Below are positions 49,122-57,445 of a stretch of 64,000 bases of DNA, piece by piece. This stretch comes from Helicobacter marmotae (GTDB taxonomy: Bacteria; Campylobacterota; Campylobacteria; Campylobacterales; Helicobacteraceae): NCBI RefSeq assembly GCF_003364255.1, contig NZ_NXLR01000004.1, positions 58,642 to 122,641 of the forward strand, written 5' to 3'. The position numbers and the translations under genes are program-made. How positions within the stretch are numbered: the first letter of the stretch is position 1; the number at the start of each line of letters is the position of its first letter. The notes under the pieces were generated by a model. The model worked only from the letters and a program-made list of their open reading frames with translations. It searched no databases and had not been told where the DNA came from.

Positions 49122-49162
49122 TACTAGAGCTTTTATCATCGCGGTTATAAAAGCCCTAGTAT
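49121..49162 (+). other. Strong hairpin between the transporter and oxygenase halves of the sulfur operon
   Basis: ATACTAG (49121-49127) with CTAGTAT (49156-49162) and GCTTTTAT (49129-49136) with ATAAAAGC (49147-49154), one A-C mismatch, 10-base loop. No T run follows, so an mRNA-processing or stability element or an operator is likelier than a terminator. Confidence 0.6.
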
Positions 49163-49190
49163 TAACTAGAATCTAACACAAAGGATTAAA

Positions 49191-49736
49191 ATGAAAGTAG
49201 CACAAACTTCTTGCACAAGGCTAGAGCCTATCAGTAAAAGTGGCTTAGATGAGCTCATTAAGCAAGGCAAGGCAAACCCCAATGCCATAAAAACATTGAA
49301 GTGTAAAACCATAGCTGAGGGGAAGTTTAGACATGCCAATTATATTCGCAATCTCCCAGCTTATATAGTCGATGAGCCGCCGACACTTTTAGGCGAGGAT
49401 AGCGCGCCAAACCCAAGCGAGGCACTGCTAGCCGCACTTGGGTCTTGCTTAGCTGTGGGGATTCACGCTAATGCTGTAGCTAATGATATAGTGATTTATA
49501 AGCTTGAGCTAAAGCTTGAAGCGGATATTAATATCACTTCAGTATGGGGAAGCGGAGATTTAAGCCAAGACAAACCTTTAGGCTTTAGTGCCATTAGAGT
49601 TAAAGTGGATTTAGAATCTAATGCGAGTAAGGAGCGTGAAAAAGAGCTTATTGCTCATGCCAAAAAATACTCCCCTGTGGCTAATACATTAGAAAAAGCT
49701 GTATCGGTGTCAATTAATGAAAGTATCAATCGATAA
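49191..49736 (+). CDS. OsmC family protein lacking the second cysteine
   Basis: 181 residues. OsmC/Ohr fold with the helix LLAALGSCLAVGIHANA holding the first active Cys; the second, normally CPVxNT, is SPVANT here, so the classic two-cysteine peroxidase mechanism seems unavailable. OsmC-like proteins often accompany sulfur-assimilation genes; the exact role is unknown. Overlaps the next gene by 20 bases. AAAGGA precedes the ATG. Confidence 0.82.
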   Translation: MKVAQTSCTRLEPISKSGLDELIKQGKANPNAIKTLKCKTIAEGKFRHANYIRNLPAYIVDEPPTLLGEDSAPNPSEALLAALGSCLAVGIHANAVANDIVIYKLELKLEADINITSVWGSGDLSQDKPLGFSAIRVKVDLESNASKEREKELIAHAKKYSPVANTLEKAVSVSINESINR

Positions 49737-50736
49737 AACACTTGAGCTAACACTTCTAAAACTTAGCTCTTTGGGGAGGGAGATTCAAAGGGGATTATAC
49801 CCCTATAAGATTCTAAAAGAGCTAGGGGATTTAGGGCTTTATGCGAGCTTTTATAAAGAGGGGCAAAAGGGCTTTGTAGAGGCATTTAATAACATCGCTT
49901 TAATCTCAAAAACTTGTGTGAATACAGGCTTTTGCGTATGGGCACAACTAGTGTTAAACTACTATTTATTACATAGCCATTATGGGGATAAGCCACTTTT
50001 TAGGCAAATAGCTTATGGGGAGATTCTAGGCGGGAGTGGATTATCAAATGCGCTTAAAAGCTTTGCAGGGATTGAAGCAAATAAACTCCGCGCTAAAGGG
50101 GATAGCAAGGGGTATATTATCAATGGCACACTGCCTTATGTCTCAAATTTAGGAGCATTAGAGCAAGGGCGCAATGTAAGTATTTTTGCCTTTATAGCAA
50201 TGGCTAAATCTGGGCATATTATGGGCTTAGCAAGGTGTTGTGAGCTTAGACTTAAAGATAGAGATGAGTTTTGCGCATTTAAAGGGAGTGCTACAAAGAG
50301 TGTAGTTTTTAAGGATTATTGCTTGCCCTTTAGTGATGTGTTAAGTCTTTCTGCAAGCTCCTTTGCTGCTAAAGTAGCTCCGGGCTTTGTCTTACTTCAA
50401 GTGGCTTTAAGTGCGGGGGTGACTTGTGGGGCTTTACAGAGTTTAGAGAAACATCAACCACACATTGCCAAAACGTTAGAGGATAAAAGGCAGGTGCTTT
50501 ATGATAGGGCTTTAAGGTTAGCCAAAAATCCTACAAAGAGCAGGTTTAAAGCTATTTTAAGGCTAAAAATAGCCTTTGCAAACTTAGCTTTAAAGGCTAC
50601 GCAAATGGCTCTGCTCTGTGCTCAAAGTAAGGGTTATAAAGAAGAAAGCAAGGAGTGCAAAATGGCGTTAGAAGCGATATTTTGTGCCAATATTAGCCCC
50701 TCATTTTCCCATATACAAAGGATTTTAGGAAGTTAA
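49717..50736 (+). CDS. Acyl-CoA dehydrogenase-like flavoprotein (SfnB/DszC relative)
   Basis: 339 residues, shorter than usual (about 390-400). The pattern of the acyl-CoA-dehydrogenase fold is visible: FVEAFNNIALISKTCVNTGFCVW, GEILGGSGLSNALKSFAG, INGTLPYVSNLGALEQG, VVFKDYCLP. Those next to SfnG in other bacteria are flavin-dependent sulfur oxidising enzymes or SfnB proteins. Substrate not known. Starts inside the osmC gene. Confidence 0.65.
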   Translation: MKVSIDKTLELTLLKLSSLGREIQRGLYPYKILKELGDLGLYASFYKEGQKGFVEAFNNIALISKTCVNTGFCVWAQLVLNYYLLHSHYGDKPLFRQIAYGEILGGSGLSNALKSFAGIEANKLRAKGDSKGYIINGTLPYVSNLGALEQGRNVSIFAFIAMAKSGHIMGLARCCELRLKDRDEFCAFKGSATKSVVFKDYCLPFSDVLSLSASSFAAKVAPGFVLLQVALSAGVTCGALQSLEKHQPHIAKTLEDKRQVLYDRALRLAKNPTKSRFKAILRLKIAFANLALKATQMALLCAQSKGYKEESKECKMALEAIFCANISPSFSHIQRILGS

Positions 50737-50793
50737 TAAAGTTTTAGCTAAAAGAGCCTATAATTTTTCATACTCAAATCTTAAGGAGGCATT

Positions 50794-51816
50794 ATGAAGT
50801 TTGGTTATTGGAGTCCGGTTTTTGGGAGTTGGTTAAGAAATGTCGATGATGATAGCACGGCTTGCTCTTGGGAATATTGTAAGGATTTAGCTTTGAAGGC
50901 TGAGGAGTGGGGATATACCCTAACATTAGTGCCAGAGCTTTATCTTAATGATATTAAAGGAGAGAAAGCCCCAGCTCTTGATGCGTGGGCTATTGCTAAT
51001 GGTCTTGCAGCGATTACAAAAAAGATAGAAATCCTAGCAGCCCTCCGCCCCCAATATCACCAAGTCGCCCTCACTGCAAAGCAAATTGCCACTATTTCAC
51101 AAATGTGTAATGGACGCTTTAGTATTAATATGGTTTCTGCTTGGTGGGCTGAAGAAGCAAGGCAGTTTGGCATTAATTTTGATGGACATGATGACAGATA
51201 TGCTTTAACTCACGAATATACCGATGTTTTGCGCGGTTTTTGGAGTAAGAGTCCTTTGAATCATAAGGGCAAGTATTTTGAATTTAGCGATGCCTACAAT
51301 GAGCCAAAGCCTGCAAAAATGCCTTTAGTCTATGCAGGAGGAGAGAGCGAGATAGGACGAGAGGCGATTACGCAGTTTGCAGATATGTATCTTATGCATG
51401 GAGGCAAAGTTGAAGAAGTGCGGGAGAAAATCGCAGATATGAAAGCACGTAAGCAAAGAGCGGGGTTAGAGCCATTTAAGGGCTTTGGTATGGCGTGTTA
51501 TATTATTATAAGAGAGAGCGAGGAAGCAGCCCAAAAAGAGCTAAAAAGAATCACTAGCATTAAAAATTATGCAGATTATGAGAACTCTTATAAGAATTTC
51601 ACGGATAATTCGGACTTAGATGTGGAGATTTCTAAGCAAGAATACAGCGTATCAAATCGAGGGCTTCGCCCTAATCTAGTGGGTACAGCAGAGCAAGTGG
51701 CAGAAAAGATTAAAGCATATGAAGAAGCAGGGCTAAATCTCTTAATCGTGCAATGTGCGAATATGAAAGAAGAACTAGAAAAAATCGCAAAAGAACTTAT
51801 GCCCTTGCTTAGGTAA
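50794..51816 (+). CDS. sfnG: FMNH2-dependent dimethylsulfone monooxygenase SfnG-type (LLM flavoprotein)
   Basis: 340 residues of the bacterial luciferase-like family. MKFGYWSPVFGSWLRNV at the start, LTLVPELYLNDIKG, APALDAWA, AWWAEEARQFG, HDDRYALTHE, VYAGGESE and YSVSNRGLRPNLVGT are the SfnG signature set. Family reaction: dimethylsulfone plus FMNH2 and O2 to methanesulfinate. It needs a separate NADH:FMN reductase, not seen in this window. AAGGAG before the ATG. Confidence 0.85.
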   Translation: MKFGYWSPVFGSWLRNVDDDSTACSWEYCKDLALKAEEWGYTLTLVPELYLNDIKGEKAPALDAWAIANGLAAITKKIEILAALRPQYHQVALTAKQIATISQMCNGRFSINMVSAWWAEEARQFGINFDGHDDRYALTHEYTDVLRGFWSKSPLNHKGKYFEFSDAYNEPKPAKMPLVYAGGESEIGREAITQFADMYLMHGGKVEEVREKIADMKARKQRAGLEPFKGFGMACYIIIRESEEAAQKELKRITSIKNYADYENSYKNFTDNSDLDVEISKQEYSVSNRGLRPNLVGTAEQVAEKIKAYEEAGLNLLIVQCANMKEELEKIAKELMPLLR

Positions 51817-51842
51817 GCATAGAGCAAAATGAAAGGTAGAGA

Positions 51843-52622
51843 GTGGAGAGAATTATAAAGAGAGTTGTAATAAGCATAGCCCTAGCTTTGGGCTTTGCTT
51901 TTGGCTTAGATATGAGAGTAGGGAGTGAAAATGCCTATAAACCCTTTGCATATCTCAATGAAAAGGGCGAGGCAAGCGGGTTTGATAATGATGTACTAAG
52001 GCTTTTGGCTTCATATATACCAGAAGCTAGCCTTAGCTTTACTTCTATCCCATGGAATGCCATTTTTAGCGGGCTTGATAGTAAGAAGTTTGATATAGTG
52101 GCTAATCAAATCACTAAAACCAAAGAGAGGGAAGCAAAGTATATCTTCTCAAAACAGCCTTATTTTTATGATATAAGCACTTTAATAAGCCTTGAAAATA
52201 GCCACATTAAAGATATTGCAGAGCTAAATGGGGGCAAAATTGGTGTGAGTGTGGGCTCAAATCATGCAAAAAATTTAGAAGATTATCTCAAATCTCACCC
52301 TGAGCTTAACATTGAAGTGGTGTATTATAAAACAAGCCCGACTTTAGTAGCAGATTTAAAAGCAAAAAAAATCGCCGCTATGGTGAATAATCCTATCGCC
52401 GCAAGGGATTATGCCAATGCGCAAAATATCACACTTGATGTGAGTGAATTTTATTTCGAAAAAGTCCCTGTGTATTTGCTTTTTAGGAAAGATAGCAAGG
52501 GGCTTGCAGAGAGGCTAGATGAGGCGTTAGATAAAGCTTTAAAAGAGGGCAAGATACGAAGCTTGGTTGTGCAGTATTTTGGCGAAGAATATGCGGTGTT
52601 TTTAACTAAGGAGAAAAAATGA
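51843..52622 (+). CDS. Periplasmic amino-acid (cystine-type) binding protein 1
   Basis: 259 residues from GTG 51843, signal peptide ending near ALGFAFG. SBP_bac_3 fold: MRVGSENAYKPFAYLNEKGEASGFDNDV, FDIVANQITKTKEREAKYIFS, GKIGVSVGSN. The FD(I/V)VANQ and K(Y)xFS motifs resemble TcyA-type cystine-binding proteins. Overlaps its paralogue by 4 bases. Confidence 0.78.
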   Translation: MERIIKRVVISIALALGFAFGLDMRVGSENAYKPFAYLNEKGEASGFDNDVLRLLASYIPEASLSFTSIPWNAIFSGLDSKKFDIVANQITKTKEREAKYIFSKQPYFYDISTLISLENSHIKDIAELNGGKIGVSVGSNHAKNLEDYLKSHPELNIEVVYYKTSPTLVADLKAKKIAAMVNNPIAARDYANAQNITLDVSEFYFEKVPVYLLFRKDSKGLAERLDEALDKALKEGKIRSLVVQYFGEEYAVFLTKEKK

Positions 52623-53365
52623 GAATATGGCTTTTGGCACTGATTTTTAGTGCATTATACGCACAAGGCAAACCCATAGAGGTTGGCACGGGTAATGCCT
52701 ATCGTCCCTTTGCATTTGTGAATGAAGCTAAGCAAATGGATGGCTATGATATAGAGGTGCTTAAGATTCTAAGTAAATATGATGAGAGTTTAGAATTTTC
52801 CTTTAATGGCGTGCCTTGGAATGCTGTATTTCCCGGGCTTGATAGTGGGAAGTTTGATATTTTAGCCTATCAAATCACTAAAACCAAAGAGCGAGAAGAA
52901 AAATACATATTTTCAGACTATGCGTATTTTAATGACATAAGCGGTGTGATTATTAGAGAAGATAAGACCATCAATAATTTTAGCGAGCTAAATGGGAGCA
53001 AAATTGGTGTGAGTGTGGGCTCAAACTATGCGCGGGATTTAGAGCAGTATCTTAAGAAGCATAAAGAGCTTCAAGTAGAGATAAAGTACTATAAAAACCC
53101 TCCAGCCCTCATAGCAGACTTAGGCGCGGATAGAATCCAAGCTATCATAGGTGAGCCCATTAGCTCAATCAACATCGCCAAGGCTCAAAATATCAAACTC
53201 AAAGCTACAGATATTATCTTAGACAAAACACCTGTGTATTTTGTGTTTAAAAAACAAGATGTGGAGCTAAAAAATCGCATTTCAAAGGCTCTCAAGCAAG
53301 CCATAGAGGCTAAGGATATAACAAATTTGAGCATTAAATACTTTGGGAAAGATTTAAGTCGCTAA
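52619..53365 (+). CDS. Periplasmic amino-acid (cystine-type) binding protein 2
   Basis: 248 residues, clear paralogue of the preceding gene (same motifs PFAFVNE, PWNAVFPGLDSGKFDILAYQITKTKERE, IGVSVGSNYARDLEQYLKKH). Signal peptide MRIWLLALIFSALYA. A tandem pair with one permease/ATPase downstream suggests one transporter using two binding proteins of different specificity. Confidence 0.78.
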   Translation: MRIWLLALIFSALYAQGKPIEVGTGNAYRPFAFVNEAKQMDGYDIEVLKILSKYDESLEFSFNGVPWNAVFPGLDSGKFDILAYQITKTKEREEKYIFSDYAYFNDISGVIIREDKTINNFSELNGSKIGVSVGSNYARDLEQYLKKHKELQVEIKYYKNPPALIADLGADRIQAIIGEPISSINIAKAQNIKLKATDIILDKTPVYFVFKKQDVELKNRISKALKQAIEAKDITNLSIKYFGKDLSR

Positions 53366-53676
53366 TGTTTGCGAGATGGAGATAAAGGGCTTTAGAGGAT
53401 TAATAGCAGCTATGTTTTATTGAAATATTCAAAATCAAGGCGAGTTGTTTCTTTAGTGAAATGGGAGAGTGTAGGCGACCAAACACACAAAGCGCAAAAT
53501 TGCGGGCTTGAGTAGGATTCTTTGTATCTAAAGATGACAAGCTTTCTAGGTGATTTTTTAAGGATAATTTGCTTTACATAAAGCCAAGAAAAGTAAGGCA
53601 CATAAAAGCATACATTTGTATATAAAAACTTTATGTGATTATATTAATATGCTTAAAGAGAAAAATAAGGAATATA
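53366..53676. other. 310-base gap, probable separate promoter for the second transporter
   Basis: No gene. A loose inverted pair CACATAAA / TTTATGTG (53599-53606 with 53630-53637) and A/T-rich bases lie just before the permease; TATATT at 53640-53645 could be a -10. The middle (53420-53560) looks like decayed sequence. Confidence 0.4.
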
Positions 53677-54369
53677 ATGTTTGACTACCCATACTTTCTG
53701 CACACATTTTATACACTTTTACCCGCTTTGCCTTTAACGCTCGCCTTGAGTGTTGGGTCTTTTATATGTGGGGGGATTCTTGGCTTTATTTTCGCGCTTA
53801 TAAGGGTCTTTGAAGTCAAGTATCTTAATGCCCTCTTACTCCTTTATATATCATTTTTCCGCGGTACACCTCTGCTAGTGCAGCTTTTTATGTTTTATTA
53901 TGGATTGCCTATCTTGCTAAACTCTTATGATATACACATAAATTTTCATAATTTTGATAGCTTTTATTACGCACTCATTGTGTTTTCACTCTATGCGAGT
54001 GCGTATCTCAGTGAGATTTTTAGAGCTGCACTTTTAAGCGTGCCTAGGGGGCAGATTGAAGCTGCGTATTCACTAGGAATGAGCCATGCGCAAAGCTTAA
54101 GGCGCATTATCTTGCCCCAAGCATTGATGATTACCTTACCTAATGTGCTAAACTTTTTTATCATGCAGGTGAAAAATACAGCCCTCGCCTCTGTTATCAC
54201 CGTGCCTGAACTTATGGGCTTAGCAGATATAGAATCTGGCAGAAGCTCAAAATTTTTAGAAGTGTATTTAATGGCAGCTTTGATGTATTGGGGTTTATGC
54301 GTGCTGTTAGAGACTTTGTTTGCTAGAATTGAGGGCTATTTTACGCGCTTTAGAAAGAAGTTTGCATGA
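53677..54369 (+). CDS. Polar amino-acid ABC permease
   Basis: 230 residues from ATG 53677 (AAGGA upstream; the GTG at 53635 lacks a site). HisM/TcyL family: FFRGTPLLVQLFM, SAYLSEIFRAALLSVPRGQIEAAYSLGMS, QVKNTALASVITVPEL. One permease only, so a homodimer is expected. Confidence 0.87.
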   Translation: MFDYPYFLHTFYTLLPALPLTLALSVGSFICGGILGFIFALIRVFEVKYLNALLLLYISFFRGTPLLVQLFMFYYGLPILLNSYDIHINFHNFDSFYYALIVFSLYASAYLSEIFRAALLSVPRGQIEAAYSLGMSHAQSLRRIILPQALMITLPNVLNFFIMQVKNTALASVITVPELMGLADIESGRSSKFLEVYLMAALMYWGLCVLLETLFARIEGYFTRFRKKFA

Positions 54370-54399
54370 CGCGACCATTTCATTAAAAGGGCTATTGGT

Positions 54400-55134
54400 A
54401 TGATAGAGCTTATCTCTTTGCACAAAACTTTTAATCATCATGCAGTCTTAAAAGATATTAACTTTAAAGTGCAAAGCGGAGAAATTATTGCCATTATAGG
54501 ACCAAGCGGTGCGGGTAAAAGCACACTTTTACGGAGTATTAATTTACTAGAAAAGCCCGATAGAGGGATTATTAGAATCGATGATTTAGAGCTTAATTAT
54601 GCACATTTTAGTCATAAGCAAATGCTCCAGCTTAGGCAAAAATCAGCCATGGTGTTTCAGAATTTCAATCTCTTTATGAATAAAAATATTGTAGATAATG
54701 TCAGCGAGGCTTTGATTGTAGTTAAAAAGATTCCCAAACAGGAAGCCCAAGAAATAGCTATGCAAAGACTGCAAGATGTAGCCCTAGCACATAAGGCACA
54801 GGCATATCCTTATAGCCTAAGTGGAGGGCAGCAGCAGCGGGTGGCTATCGCTAGGGCTTTGGCACTCAATCCTAATATTATGCTTTTTGATGAGCCTACT
54901 TCTGCCCTTGATGTGGAGCTTATCGCGGAAGTGCTAGAGGTGATTAAAGCTATTAAGGATAAAACGATGTTGATTGTTACCCATGAGTTGAAATTTGCTA
55001 GAGCCATAGCAGATAGGATTGTTTTTATGAGTGAGGGGGAGATTATCGCAGAGGGTGAGGCAAAGAGCTTTTTTGATAACCCTAAGCATGAGCGTGTATG
55101 TGCTTTCCTTAAGAGGGTTTCATCTTTAGGCTAG
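54400..55134 (+). CDS. Polar amino-acid ABC ATPase
   Basis: 244 residues. Walker A GPSGAGKST, LSGGQQQRVAIARAL, LFDEPTSALDVEL, VTHEL. GlnQ/TcyN group. Its end overlaps the convergent CDF gene by 4 bases. Confidence 0.9.
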   Translation: MIELISLHKTFNHHAVLKDINFKVQSGEIIAIIGPSGAGKSTLLRSINLLEKPDRGIIRIDDLELNYAHFSHKQMLQLRQKSAMVFQNFNLFMNKNIVDNVSEALIVVKKIPKQEAQEIAMQRLQDVALAHKAQAYPYSLSGGQQQRVAIARALALNPNIMLFDEPTSALDVELIAEVLEVIKAIKDKTMLIVTHELKFARAIADRIVFMSEGEIIAEGEAKSFFDNPKHERVCAFLKRVSSLG

Positions 55135-56240
55135 AGCCATTTAGGATTTGCCGTCCAGCTTACAGAGAGCCATATTTTATAACTTGGTATTTCTAAAGCC
55201 TTCTCAATACGTTCGCGTATGCAGTCAAACTCTTCCATACTTGCGGGCTTAAAATTCCTATCTGTGAGGATATTCACCTCTACCATATAGAATCTCCCCG
55301 ATTTTGCTACATGTGTGTCATAGTCGCTAAAGCCAAATTCCGCACTCAAAGATTCCATAATATATGTGATTTTTTCATCAAGCTCTGGAGGGGCTACCAT
55401 AATTAAATCTTTAAAGTTAGCAATAGCTATACGCACAGGGGAGACGCATAGTAACAAAGAGAGGATACCCAAAAGCAGTGGGTCGATATAAAGGGCAAAT
55501 GTGCTTGAATATGTCAAGCCAAAATATGGCATAGCATAAATTACCCCAAATGCCACCAAAGCCCCGAGATAAAGCACACAATCGATTTTCCACTCTGTAT
55601 TATCAACCTTAATCAAATCACTATCAAGTGCCCTTGCATAGAGAAATGTATAGCTAAAAAGCAAAGCACAAAACATACAAGCACATAGACTATATAAAGC
55701 CGCCCCGCCTAGCTCTACCTCATAGCCTCCATGTATAATGCTCTGCAGGGCGTTAATAAAGGCATACACACAGACAAAGAGCAGCACTAAGGATTTGAAA
55801 AGATTCACCATAGGCTCAAAGCGAACATAGCCATATTGAAAAATATCATCATCTTCTTTATAAATATAGCGCGAGGTAATTACACTTAGCGCCCCTAGCC
55901 CTACACTAATTAACGCCACAAAGCCATCAAAAATCACAGCCATAGATTGCACAAAAATCCCAAAGCCAATGCCAAAAATTGCCAAAGTAAGCGCACTAAA
56001 CATCGATACTTTGAGCACAAATTGCTCTTTTTGCGCAGCTTTTAGCACATCTTGGAGGGAATCTTTGAGTTCAGCAATGCGCGATTGTGCCTTATGGCTT
56101 GTATGCGGGGTGGAAGCAGAATCTTGTTTATCGGACTTAGGTTTGTTAGAGCGCACGCTTGTGCCATAGCCTAGATAGGATTTATTATGCTTTGGCTTCA
56201 GGGAAGATTCATAAGGGTTAGAGGGAGAAGTGCGTGCCAT
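55131..56240 (-). CDS. CDF-family cation transporter with altered metal site
   Basis: 369 residues: about 75 hydrophilic N-terminal residues, six helices, then the cytoplasmic ferredoxin-like domain (FYMVEVNILTDRNF). CDF signature FQYGYVRFEP is present. The metal site differs from YiiP-type zinc exporters: the first helix keeps D105 but lacks the second Asp, and the second pair is E216/D220 rather than His/Asp. Metal choice is therefore uncertain (Mn, Fe or Mg possible). Confidence 0.8.
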   Translation of the reverse strand: MARTSPSNPYESSLKPKHNKSYLGYGTSVRSNKPKSDKQDSASTPHTSHKAQSRIAELKDSLQDVLKAAQKEQFVLKVSMFSALTLAIFGIGFGIFVQSMAVIFDGFVALISVGLGALSVITSRYIYKEDDDIFQYGYVRFEPMVNLFKSLVLLFVCVYAFINALQSIIHGGYEVELGGAALYSLCACMFCALLFSYTFLYARALDSDLIKVDNTEWKIDCVLYLGALVAFGVIYAMPYFGLTYSSTFALYIDPLLLGILSLLLCVSPVRIAIANFKDLIMVAPPELDEKITYIMESLSAEFGFSDYDTHVAKSGRFYMVEVNILTDRNFKPASMEEFDCIRERIEKALEIPSYKIWLSVSWTANPKWL

Positions 56241-56293
56241 AATGTGCCTTTGTAAGAGATGAGGTATGCAAGAAGTGCATACCTCTTTAACGA

Positions 56294-57367
<1,074 letters not shown>

Positions 57368-57445
57368 CTAGATTATAGTTAAAATAAACTTAGTTATAAT
57401 TAATGCTTCAAAAGTCTCAACTAGCATAAGCACAAAAGGAACACT

